Assembly (NCBI GenBank): GCA_036897445.1
Contig: JAYMTL010000054.1
Location: 1 to 64,000 of the forward strand
Source: Pelargonium tetragonum
Lineage: Eukaryota > Streptophyta > Magnoliopsida > Geraniales > Geraniaceae
Reading direction: 5' to 3'
Length of the DNA stretch: 64,000 nucleotides
Made by a program: the position numbers and the translations under genes. Below are positions 40,182 to 52,586 of this stretch, in pieces. Numbering within the stretch: the stretch's first letter is position 1; every line of letters begins with the position of its first letter. Below the pieces are notes generated by a model, which made no database searches, had not been told where the DNA came from, and was given only the letters and a program-made list of their open reading frames with translations.

Positions 40182-42629
40182 AATTAAGTTTACGAATAGT
40201 GTTTAATGAGATACAGGTGTAAAATTTAGATCCTATTTTTAGATTCCTCGGCTATTTATAAGGTAGCTGCCCACACTCGAGCCTAATTTAAGTGTTAAGC
40301 AAAGCTAAACCTACTTCTGAAGAAAAATCCGGTTTTTAGCAAAAGGGGGAACAAGTACCATAAGTTTAGACTGCGGACTACTAGGAAGTCCTCTCAAAAG
40401 CAAGCCTAAATCCACAGGATCTCTCTTAGAACGCTAAGTTTGACAGAGAAAGGACATACGGGTTCTTCTATTTCCTGAGACGGAATTGAGGAGTCCTTTC
40501 TAGTATGTCTATCCTAGGTAAATTCATTATCTTTTATGCTGCATAGTAATATTCCGGGCCTTTTCTTTAATAAACAAGGGGAGTCGAAACTTAGGACAAA
40601 AGCAACCTTTCGTAATGGTAGTGGGTCAAGCGCTCATAATTAAAATACTTGGGGTTCCTTGATATCAATAAAATTAGGAAAGCTCTGGTAATTGCAGTTA
40701 ATGCTACTAGAATTTTTTAAGGAGAAGACAACTCTTTAAAAGAATTCTTTCGTGGTTTAAAGCGAAAGCCCAGCTACTCTTGATATAGAGATCCTGTGAA
40801 TTTAATACAGTAAACCCGGTTTTACAATTGAATAAAAACTAACATAAGTCCTTTATTTTCCTTTTAATAAAAGTTCGTGGTTAAGGGATTTCTTTTGTCT
40901 TGCCTCTGTTAAGTATCATTTTAGAGCGAGACCTTTGTTAGAGTATTAGAAAATCTCATTGCGTAAAAAAAGCATAACACTTTCCGTGGATTTCTCCAGG
41001 CCCTTTTTGCTATTGGAGTAATATATACGTATACCAGCCTATAGTAGCACCCCTTTTCGCGGCCCCTTTATCGGATAAATTTTTGTGTTTAAAGAAGTTC
41101 ATATTCAGTATTGGTAATTTACAAGTCAGCCGCGTAGGTCTAGGCAATGAAATACCCGTAGTTATAAGTTATACGTATAAAACTTGCATGGGTGCGATAA
41201 TTTTAACTAAATAACAAATATATGAGTCCAACTTTTGGCAAAAACCCTACTATCTTGGCTAGGGGGATTCTGATTCTTCCTTGTTGTTCTCTAAACTCTA
41301 AGTAGTCTATTAGATTTAGATTGTACGGATTCCCAGTCTGTTGTTCTGTTGTCTAATGGATCCGTTCTTAAATTTCTAGGGCACTTTATCTCACACTATA
41401 ATTACATTACCTGGTTTTTACCTTTTTGTCAATTAAGTCCTAGGAATTCCCCTTTTATCTGGTAGTTGAACCAAGTCAATTAGTTTCTGGAGCTTTACTT
41501 ATAAAAAGAAATGAAATGTATAAAGTAGGGATTGAAGATGTAACTATAGGCCTTGAGTTTTCCTAGAAGAATAGCTTAAATAGAAAGAGAATTAGACTCT
41601 CTATAGTAAGACTCACCGCATAAAACGGGCAATTAGGGATTTTTAGCCGGATTTTAAATAAAAGGGGTTTCTTGTATCCTTTATAAAAAGGTATACCGAT
41701 CGAAAAGAAGATTTTCTTTCATGGCAGTACTCTCTCAAACAAGTTAGGATGAGAGTCCTTCTAACTAGGAATTCTTGGCAATTAACTTTTTTAAAATGTA
41801 AAAGACGGGGTGTATAGCTACTCAACAAAAGAGTTTCCTGGAGTGTAAATATTTGGCACCGGCGGGGTTTAAGAATACTTAGAGGAGTTCCTTATGCAGG
41901 GGTCTATATTCTATTATTCTATTTTTAAGGGTTTCTAGGCCGCTTGGATAGTTTTTAATTCTTTTTGGCTTATCCGGGTTTTCTTAGATAATAGCTATGC
42001 GGGATTTCTTTCTTCTATCCTAAGTTAGGCCCCTCCTTTTATATACTACTGAATTAAGTGCAATAGCTATAGAAGGGACTTTCATTTTATAAAGATATGC
42101 GTAAGAGTGCTCGAAGGAATTTTGGATACTGTTAAAATTACGTTCTACTCGAAACTCGCTCAAGTAACTAGTCTAAGGATTTGGTGGTAGGTTCCTAAGA
42201 GGTTTTTAGTGTAAACACAAGAGGTACATAATATAAGGTTCCCTCAATAAAAGGGGCCTTTTAAAAATAAGTCTAAAAATTGCTTTAAACTATTTCTCAT
42301 AATGCACAACTAAGAAGATATCCTATAGAGTTACTGCACAGTACTTTTTTAAATAAGGCAAGATAAGGACCTCTTAACAAATTCTAGGTATTATATAAAT
42401 GATTAAAAAGGGAGTAACCGTATCCTCCTATTTAAAGCTTAGAGTCTAACCTATATCAGGGGCGTATTTAGATAAAAGAGTTACTCACTTCATATTTTAC
42501 TATCGGATTTACCAGAACTCCCCCGCAGTACCCGGGTCAAGGGTCTCCTGAGAATAATTTTAATATAACCATAAAAAGCAAAGAGTTCTGCCAGATTTTG
42601 AAAGCGATTTGAGACCCTTTTTAAAATTG

Positions 42630-42639
42630 GGGGATCCCC
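42630..42639. repeat. 10-bp perfect palindrome GGGGATCCCC
   Basis: The palindrome is preceded by one further G and an AT-rich run. It shares the GGGATCCC core with 3548-3555, 9147-9158 and 52579-52586. Confidence 0.55.
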
Positions 42640-42723
42640 AGGCGAACTAAGTTTAAGACACTTTCTATTAGTAGAAAAGCGCTCTATTAAGGTATTTCCT
42701 GGATAACTATGAAGTTTTTAAAA

Positions 42724-42735
42724 TATATATATATA
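42724..42735. repeat. (TA)6 microsatellite
   Basis: Six TA units lie directly before GATCCCCGGG, a G/C cluster. It is short and of a kind expected in AT-rich DNA. Confidence 0.5.
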
Positions 42736-45700
42736 GATCCCCGGGTTTAGGAGACTAAAAAAGCCTATAATATAATAAGGAACTCGAAACCTTTCTAATT
42801 GAAATTACAGTCTTATTGCGACTAAAAGGAAGTCCACTTCGGTACCCAGTCTGAACTAAAATAAAAGGAAAACCTATAAAATTTCTAAGTCCCTGAATTA
42901 AGCTAATTTTTAGTCATTAAAGCCCTTCGAAAATCCAAGGAGGAAGAGTACTAGCCAGAATATTTGCGTAAACTAAAAGAATTCTCTCGTTAAGTAAAAC
43001 CCAAATTTATTAAAGGTTACCTCCAGTTTAGGTCTTTTTCGGGATCGGCCTCGAGTAAGGTAGAGCCTGGAATAAAGGGGGTTCTCCGGGTCTAGAGGGT
43101 ACATTAGATATTCTTTCTTTTCAAATTTCTGAGAGTTCGTGCGTATACAAATTAAAAAACTATTATTATCACGAGATTGCTTCTAGCCAAGGGTATCCCT
43201 TAATACAGAGTCAATACTAAATACCTAATTGTACAGGATTTCCTTTTCTCAGTCCCAGCTTTCCTATAAATCTTATACCACCGGGGTAAGGAGAGGTTCC
43301 TGTTCCAGAGAAAGTCAGGATAAATTATCTCAATAGGATAAAGAGCGGCCCAGTAAGACACGGCCTCACATAAGGCTCAGTATTAAAAATGCTCCGTTGT
43401 ACGCATTCACAGACTCTAAGAAAAGTCAGCTACTAACTATTCTATTCGAGTAAAAGCGGCAGCCCCTTCTACAATTAAATTTATATTAATTTCCTTTGTA
43501 AAGAGACTCTTACCACTAAAATATTGGTATAGGATCGAAATATTGGGCTAATATAATACGTCACAAAATATACTGAATCTGAGAGACTTGACTTTTATTT
43601 TGTACCTTTAAGTATTTAATAATAGGATATAAATCAAATTGCCAACCCCTTAGAATCTAAATCTAGGAGCTAACCTCATTTAGGACTTCTTTCCAGACAA
43701 CAAGGAAATCCCTTTCTTTTATATAGAAGTTTTTTTTCTCTTTCAAATTAGATTTTTTATGAGTTAGGAAACTCAACAAGTAAGTTTATTCTCATTTAGA
43801 CAGAATTTTTGGGTTTCCTTTATTACTTGCAAAGCTTTAGGAGCCCCCTACTCGGGATAGGTCTGTTTTTTAGTAGATTAGAATAACTAGACTAGAGTCA
43901 AGACCCCGCCCTTTATTGTAAAGAAGACGTAAACCCACACAATAGGTACAATAGGAAAAAGTTCCTGTAGAATTACTTGGAAATATCACTCTATATCTAT
44001 CAAGCAAGAACTCAACATGTAAAGCATAAATAGAGTATAGCATAAGTATATAGACTCCCTCGCAATTTTGTAGGGTTTTCCACTGCAGAACTCTCTAGCG
44101 ATAACTATAAGTCGAAGTATAGGTTAAAATCTGTTTACCCGAAGGGTTGCCCTTTAATAAATAGCGTTCATCTTGAAAGATTTTTCTTAAAAATGCAGGG
44201 TTTATAGCTAACTCTGAGAGTTAAGGACACAAAACTTTTTTTCGAGTAAAACAGAATACTTGTCACTCAAAGCTATTATCCTCACCACGGTTGGCTAAAG
44301 GAATCCCAAACAGGATACTTTTATGGGGGTAGTATTCCAGTTTCGACTTAAATGAAATTTAGATCAAAGGATTCCTTATTTAGAACAAACTTTTAGATTT
44401 AGAGAATAGCTGTTCATACCTTTTATGAGCCCCGTTAGAGTCCTTTAATATACAATCCAGAGACTTTTGCTTACCCTTATTTAATTGCAGACGGGTATAG
44501 ACTTTTTTCGTGATCTAAGGAAGTGAGAGTTACCCCTGTTTATTCTTTGTTTCTTTATTAAGAAAATTCGCTAGGCTTATAAGGATACGCTTGTTTAGAC
44601 GCGTACTATAGAAACTCAGAGAAAAAAGCTAGGGCGGATTAGGCTTTGTACTCAATTTTTTTATAGCGAAGGGTTTTCATATAATCCAGCAGGTTGTTCC
44701 TTATTTGGACAATCCTGTTAAGTAAATGAAAAGGTCCTACTTCTTTGGTTGGTAATTCATTAACATGTATCGACACTTGTCTAAGATCTAAGAAAAGAGA
44801 TGCTTTTGCTTATTTACCAATTATTGAAAACTGATTATATGGACGTTTTTGTGCGTTATAACACGGAACCCTGTTGTCTTTTAATTTGCGGAAGTTTTTT
44901 TACTATATAAATTAAGTGTTCAGAGTCATTAGATAATACAGGAGAAAGCCCCCAAATAAGGAAGTACTACTGCACACGTTTTGAATTCTGGAATAAGCGA
45001 AAGGCTAGAACTTTAGGTGCTACCTCCTAAAAAAGGAAACAAGTCCTAGTAAAAGACTCCTAAATGGGCTAAATCCCTTATATCCGCGCCCTTTTTAAGT
45101 GTCGGTTTAGTCTTTCCTGTACTTAAAGTAATTGTTTAGGAGTATCCGAAGCATTCAAGAACCCGGTTAAAATAAAAGTAACGAATGTTCCGGAGGGGAT
45201 CTCTGTATATTTTTGGATTGCACTCAAATTCTACCACTTTTTATGTTTTATCATAAGCTATATGATTTTTTTTTGTATAATAAAGGGTTCCACCATAGCC
45301 CTAATCAGGCAATCCCATAAACTGCAAAATAAAACATGGGTACCCCTTGTTAGAAATCCGAACTTGAGAAGAACGAGACCCTTTTCCTGCCTGCCTTATG
45401 CATTCCTGAAAAAGACTCTAATAACTAAGAAATTTCTACTTTAAATCCGTAATACTCGGAACCCTAATTAATTCCTATAATACTAACCCTTCCAAAAAAG
45501 CTTTTTTTATAAGTATAACCTGAAGGTTCCTCTTTGAATAATAAGAAATTGCAGTTCTTATCTTAGTTACTAAAAAGGGCTTTTCTGCGACAGAATAACT
45601 AGAGCTGATAGTACTTGCGGATCCTCTAATAGGCTATAAAGCTTAGCCCTAAATTGGGTTGGAAGTTACACTCCTTTAGATCAGTCTAGATAACGCTAGG

Positions 45701-48700
45701 AGATTCTCAAGTTTAGGTACATAAAGAAGTTTTTTCTCTCGGGCTTTTCTATTTCCTTTAGTTTTCATAGGGCAGGCTCTCATAAAAAGTAAGTTGCGCT
45801 TGGATCCTTTTCAAAGCAAAGCGGACTTTACTATGAAACTAGATTTTAGTATCTATGTTGCTTAACCGTTTTGGTGCAATTTATATTGTTTCATATTTGG
45901 AGCTTTAAGAAGTGCTAAAAACTACCCAGCGTGTATAAGTATAAAAAAGAATTGAAGTGCCTTGTGTAAACCTTTAGTTATGCCTCATATTCAAATTATC
46001 CCGCGATTCAAATCAAATGTAAATGAGTACCTTTATAAGGAGACCCGCTTTCACCCTGTTTCTTTAAAGACTTTGAATATAGATTTTTGGGATTATAAGT
46101 TAAATGGAAATATTGCTTACATTTGAGATATAACTCTTTATCCAGAATAGGGAGTAGGTCAAGTGCCGAAGGAGTTCAAGGGGTTTTATTAAAAAGCTCC
46201 TAATTGCAATAATCCATATTTGCAGTATCCTCCGTTGGATGGGAGACATAACCTCTATTAAGTATAAGATTCTACATGAGATGCTATTAAAGCACTATAG
46301 GGCACGAATAAGGGCCCTGTAGAAGGTTTGTCTTAATTCAAAATTACCTGCACCGGAATCTTTTATGAACATCTAGACTTACATTTGCTAAATACTTTAC
46401 ATATTGCACAACCAAGTGAAGAATAGTCAAACCCAAGAATAAGAGTTTCCACACAGAATTTTGGCCTCAATATCCAAATTTGGAGAATAAAAGAAAAAGG
46501 GGCTCCCTTTTGCGTAAAAATTTTTTAATGTTGTCCAGACCAAGAAATTTTGTTCGAATCAAGTAAAAACCTTTATATTGCACTTAGGATTTGGTTGGGT
46601 CATAATGGGAACAATTACATGAAATAAAGATCTAATTTATACCGCTTATTAATTTAAATAACCTATTAAACACACTATTCAAAAGAAATTAATAATTAAG
46701 GTTTCTTGTTCCGCCTTTTTAGTTAGTATCTTTACTTTAGTGCCTGGGATAGTAAATAGAGAGTTAAGGGAATAGGGCTTTTTTTCTTGTGTCCCTTTTT
46801 TAAAATTTTATTTAGTGCCGAAAGCTAGATCTCGATATAGCCAAAATTCTTCCTTCATTAAAGAATTTAGCATAACTTGATCCGCTCTAAAAAAGAGGAT
46901 TTGCCAAGGAACTCCTTAGTTTCTAGAAGGGTACTTTATAAGATAAGGTGGGCTAGTATAATAAATTTCAAATAGGGAACTGCTAAAAATGAAGGGCAAC
47001 CCTTTACTTTACAAGGCAATAACCCAATTATTATGCTTCTTAGTCCTGATTATTCATATGTAAAGCCGATCCTCCCGTGTAAATTCTCTAAGAAGTTAGC
47101 CTCGTTTACACAAGGTGTTAGTAAAACGTAAAACAAGTACTGAGAGATAAGAATTTTGAGAGGAAGGGTTGGAATAATATTTCGAGAAATCGTTAGGTGA
47201 GTGGAAGTTTACACCCCGAGAGGATTTTGGATATGGAGTCCCCGATTAGGAAATGCTTTTTTAGATAAGTCTCTTTGATCATATAACAGTCCAACTACCC
47301 TATGCGAGTTCCGTAAATATCTTCTCATTTCAAGGAAGAATCGAAGCTGCTATTAGCATTGTTGACTACTATAAGGGCACTCCATCAAAAATGAAGATAA
47401 ACTTAAGTATATTTGAATAAAACGAGTTCTTTTTTTATAGAACATAACCTCAGCCTGAGACGTTTACCTAATATTATTGAGAAAAGCAGCGTACCCTTTA
47501 AAATTTCCTAGGACTCTCTTATTCATTCTTATTAAGCTCCTATCGTAAAGTATATTAAAAAAGAAAGAAAAAATTTCTTTGATATATTATTCTGGGCTCT
47601 TTACAACAAAAGGAAAGGGAAGTAACTTGGGTCTAAAACGACTCATTTATAAGAACAAAGAGGCTTTTGAAATATATAAATAAAAGTCCTTAGTCTTTAA
47701 AAGAAAGGTTGCCGGTTCTCCAAAGTAACCCGCTTGAGAATTGATAAGGAGTCGCTGATTAAAATTCCCCAGATAGTAGTATCCTGTAAGACACAAAAGT
47801 CCGGTTAAGGAAATTGTTTTAATAAACCATTACGAGTAAAATTATAACTTAGTTACAAACCAATTGTTTAGTGCCTCTTACTATTATTGAATTCTAATAC
47901 CCGTAAGAATCCTAATTATAAAGGCGACAAGACTCTTCTCAAGTTGAGGGTTACCTATGGCGCTGCTATTGGTGTCTAGTCAAACCCCTTCCATCAAACA
48001 AAGGATAAATTGGGGATCAAAATCAAAGTCTTTTTCCTGATTCCAAACCAAAATGCACTTATTATTCTAGTTAAGACAACTAAGTTATTTACAATTGTTA
48101 TGTCGCACGCCTCTTTAAGAAATGCAAGGATTTAGTCAATAAGGGGGTAGCCTGGAATTAATTCTTTGAAAGAAAAAGGATTTTAGTAGAGATGTAGGGA
48201 ATTTTTAAGTCTTGAATGTAAGATAAGATGGCATTAAAAAGCATTTCCGTGTAAAAACATAGAGAAAAAAAGTAAGATGAGCGTCCTTTTTCAGGAACTT
48301 CACGTAAAGGACCCGAGATATTTAACCTCTTCTTACATAGTAGGATCCGAATCGGGCTTTTTTTTTTAGTTACGTAGACAGTTTATCCATTTCATCCTAA
48401 GGCAGACTCCTATATTTCTTTTTTTTATTACGACACTCCTGCTGTTTAGCTATTCCTGAATTGACCAACCGATAGAGTACCCTCTTTTTTGTATTGAAGA
48501 ATCCTCAATTTCAGAATTCGGTTAATTTTTAACTTTCAAATTCAATTTAGTTGGGAACTGGACTGGCACTTACTTTTTTACTACTATATATACTAAAGGG
48601 ATTCCTTAGCGAGAATACAATTACAAGGCAGCTCTTTTAATAAGGAGTTCTGTGAAGTATAGTCGAAAAAATGTACTCAAAGCGAAAAAAGGGCTTTACT

Positions 48701-50248
48701 TATCTTTTAGCTTTTAGTTAGTTTTTAGATCTGGCTTCGAGAAGAAAACAAGAATTCCCTAATATCTATAATGAAATAGACTTCCGTGTGGGGTAGTACT
48801 AGGGAGCTCCCAGTAAGAATAAGCATAGATTCAGTAGAAAGGTACTCATCTTTCTATACCATAAGGGATTTTTTTCCCGGGACTCTATTATGAATATAAA
48901 GACCTTAGTAAGGATCCGGATCTTATAAGTTATATTTATTTGGATTCCGGCGCCGAAGAATTACGTGTTTCCAACCAGAATCCCTTAGAGGGAAGGGGCA
49001 GAAATTCTTATGTCTCTAGGAGTAGTTTACTTTGTATTATAAGCGGCTGAACAAGTGACTAAAATCTTTTTACGGGATACCTAAGGCTCAAATATCTGTA
49101 CCCTACTCTATCTATATAGATTAACTTGGAAAGATTTTTCTCAGAAAGTAAGAAAGAATCCGGGGTAGCTATTAAAAATAAGTAGACCCCCCACGCTTTT
49201 ACGTAAAGGGAAGCCAAAACCTTAGATTTTTGCCAATATTCAAGTCTTTGTAAAACCTCAGGAAAATGAGTACACAACAAGTTCCGAATAGAATCGTAGC
49301 TAAAGTATTCGACAATGTATACTAAGGATTACTCCGCAAATTTTAAAAGAAGAATAGTAAAAATATAAGAACCCTCTTTAATAGAGGCTCTTAGTACTTA
49401 CCCACTTTAGTAAAGGGTCTCAAAAAAAGCTTTCCTTATTCTGGTATTTCCGTTTTCATTTAAGGAATCTACTAATTGAAGTTCCTAACTCCTACTACCC
49501 TAGTCTAATTGCCTTTAATCAGAATACAAATTAAGGGTTTAACTTTAACATTTAATACAAGAGTAGATTTAGATAATTAAAGAGATCCTTCAAGGGGGTA
49601 CTGAAAAGGGCTAGGTTATTAAGGATTTATAAAATATAAGGAAATCGCAGGGAAAATAGACCCAAACTCTTTTTTTAATCCATTCTAGAAAAGACTTTTG
49701 GCATTGTTTGTTCTATCTGTATTCGTTTTCCTTAACAAAGCTGTGTATAGGGTATTTTAAAATAAATTAAGTTTATGATTTTGCGAGGTTAATATAGTTT
49801 GAGTACCAATATGGGTGTCGCAAGGTTTCTCTTAAATAGACAGTTTGTCTTCAAAGAAAGTTAACTCAACCAAAAGTAGATACCCCAATTTATAGGGGCT
49901 TATTACTAATAATCCAGGAATTCCTTTTGTTTAAAAAGTGCCGAATAAGCTAAAAAAACTTTATTATGAAACTGATCCTACCCTTGTTTTAGAGCGCTAT
50001 ATCTATAGTATAAGAAGGAAGTATATATAAGGGGAGGACTCTTCTTGATCTAATTGTATAATACGTATCTCTCAGTGTAGTTCCTAAAAACCTATTTCTA
50101 TTAAAGTTATTAAAAATAGAGTCAGGGGTTTTCCTAGGTCCCCTTTAGGATTTAGCAAGGCCCATACCAGGTAGCCCTAGTCGTAATGTGACTTGTCAGG
50201 CTCCAAAAGGAACTTGTACGGATAAACGGCAAGGAAAACTCCCAAGGT

Positions 50249-50256
50249 GGGGCCCC
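50249..50256. repeat. G/C-cluster palindrome GGGGCCCC
   Basis: This is a perfect 8-bp palindrome, the second GGGGCCCC in the window. The flanks (AAGGT before, TTAT after) keep the purine-left, pyrimidine-right pattern of the family. Confidence 0.55.
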
Positions 50257-52578
50257 TTATCTATGACTTTCAAAAGGAGTCCCTATTTCTGAGCGATATT
50301 TACTTTACTTACCCGCTTTACAGAAAGATTCCAAATTATCTGACCTTTACAGGGATTTCTATTTCCTTGACTTATCAATAATGGATGACCTCTATTCTAG
50401 TCTAGTGAGTTTACTTTAGTGTTTCCCTCCGCGGCATAAGGATCCCTTACTGACTCAACACTTTTATGTGGCGTTGTGAAATATTTTATTTAGAGCCTAC
50501 CCGCACCTATATGATATACTAAAGTAATTTAAGCATAAAATCTAAATGTATTTGTATCGCTGCAAAACAGGGTCTTTTGGAACAGTATCGAAGTTAAAGG
50601 AGCCTCTTTTTTCTTCTTAAGGTATCCACCACAGTGTACTCGCGAATAACTTGTGACTTATCTTATATTAAGAGTCAATTTTTTAGAAACTTTTTTAGAC
50701 AGCCTTATTATTTAATTTGACTAAGCATCACGGGGCGGGCCTTCAACTAACTGGAAGGAATTCTTACGTTGTAACAGTAACCCCCTCGACTTAGAAATTC
50801 CCAGTACAACAGACTAAAGTAAATTAACAAACGAAGTTGATCCACTTGAGTCTAATTTCCCTTTAAGTGTAACTAAAGCTAGACCCAGGAAAACCCTTTA
50901 TTATTTATGGAGTTAAGGCAATGTATATTGCTGCTTGACAACTCCGGAAATTGAAAATAAGTTTTTTTTAGAAGCTATTCTACTGGCATAAGCGTAATAG
51001 TGGTCAGACAGATCATAACCACAATATCATGATATTCAATTTATATAGTAAAAGAAGGGCCCAGGTTGGGCAAGTCTTAGACCTCAGCTACACTTAACAA
51101 AGTACAGAATCTTTTTTATGACACTATACTATAAAGAAAAGGATACCCTCTGTAATAGCTTGTGTAAATTACTTATTCATGTATCTCGCCTCCTTACCCT
51201 GTGGCTGGAAAAAACTTGTTACACGCTTTAAATCTTATTTATAGTTTTTTGATTCCTTGTTTAAGCCTGGCTTTTTTTATATATTATCCCTAATTTGTTA
51301 AAAAAGTCTTTTACAGAAAGTGATAAGTACTTACGCATTATCCCCCGCAAAATACTAAGCTTGGGTAGATTATTAACTTTTAGCAAAAGAAACACAACCT
51401 GTATTTAGACGCTTCGAAGGAATTCCTTTAGCCTTTGGAAAATGAAAATATAGTAGTACAAACTCACAATGTCTTGCTTTTAATAAGCCGCTAAAAGAGG
51501 CTTTATTTACAAATTCTTTTTAAATTAATGTAGAATTTAAGCATTTATATAGAAAAGAAAAGGTTATAAGTCTCAAGCCACGTGTTATTAAATCCAGAAT
51601 TGTATGAGCAGTCCAAGCGGGAAAAATATGTTATAGTTATATTAGCCTACAATAAAACCCTATATAAGTTCGAAAGGTACCCTTAGTAATTTGCATAGAA
51701 TGCCCCACTATAAATATATAAGGAGCTGTGGCGCTCTCCCATAGGATATTCTGACTGGCAAAACCCAGCGTAATATACCTATTACCTACAAGTACAAAAT
51801 CTGTATATTACTAAAAATAGTTAACAGGAAAAAATTTGTGGGAAATTAAGTTTCAAAATAAATAGATTTAGAAGAGAGGATCCCCAATGTACTAAGGGAA
51901 AACTGAGATGAAGCATATAACTTCAATTTTGGTTTCATAAGTGGGTTCCTTATCACAATTATATATTATCGCATACTTTTTAGTAGATAAAAGTAGGATT
52001 CAATGGGTATTTCGGTAAGTATATAAACTCTCACAAGCTACAGTCTGGCAAGGGATGTAATTTATACTTAGTTTAGTAGAGTTACAAAGCAAGGCATCCC
52101 TGGGCCAAAGGAAACCTAGTCTTAATGGGATACCGAGAAGTTAGAATCGGGGTACTAGCTTTCTGGCAAAAAATAAGGGTGCAGTTCAAGTTTAGTTCTA
52201 GTCTTTTAGGCGGGTTTGCAATGGAAGAGTATTCCAACTTTTAAAGTTGAGAACGTCAAGTAAGTAGTAAGTCATAGCTTTGTTACATTTATCCCGTTTT
52301 TGTATAGTCAAAAATTTTGTACGCACAAAAGGATTTAACTCTAGAAAAAAAGTTACCCAGTACTACATTTAAACAAGGAAATTTTAGACATATCCCTTCA
52401 CTCAAGCAAAAAGGACTCTGTTACTAAAGGCGGAAGAATATGGGCTTGCTTAGTCTTGAAATAGCGTACTGCTCTTAATTTCATTTCATTAAGGAGCCCT
52501 TTTTATTAAAACGGATTGCTGCTAGCGTACATAACTTTACTTTACGGGTAGTAACTCGATTGCTTAGAAGAAACCGAG

Positions 52579-52586
52579 GGGATCCC
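52579..52586. repeat. G/C-cluster palindrome GGGATCCC
   Basis: This is a perfect 8-bp palindrome with an extra G on the left, followed by TATAAATG. It shares its core with the clusters at 3548, 9147 and 42630. Confidence 0.55.

Larger units (their letters stand above)
35341..42629. other. Gene-free AT-rich sequence with G/C clusters
   Basis: No gene is supported. The longest frames are 87 codons (35982-36245 minus) and 84 codons (35687-35941 plus), neither recognisable. G/C clusters resume at once after the strand-asymmetric segment. Clear ones are at 39951-39970 (a CCCGG/CCCGGG double cluster) and 40172-40181 (AGGGGCCCCT). A T-arm-like word GTCCCGGGTTCA near 38107-38118 has no tRNA around it. 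Confidence 0.6.

Noticed and set aside
7274-42460. Exact 17-bp direct repeat GTCTAACCTATATCAGG at 7274-7290 and 42444-42460
   Set aside because: About one exact match of this length is expected by chance at this composition, and similarity stops at both ends.
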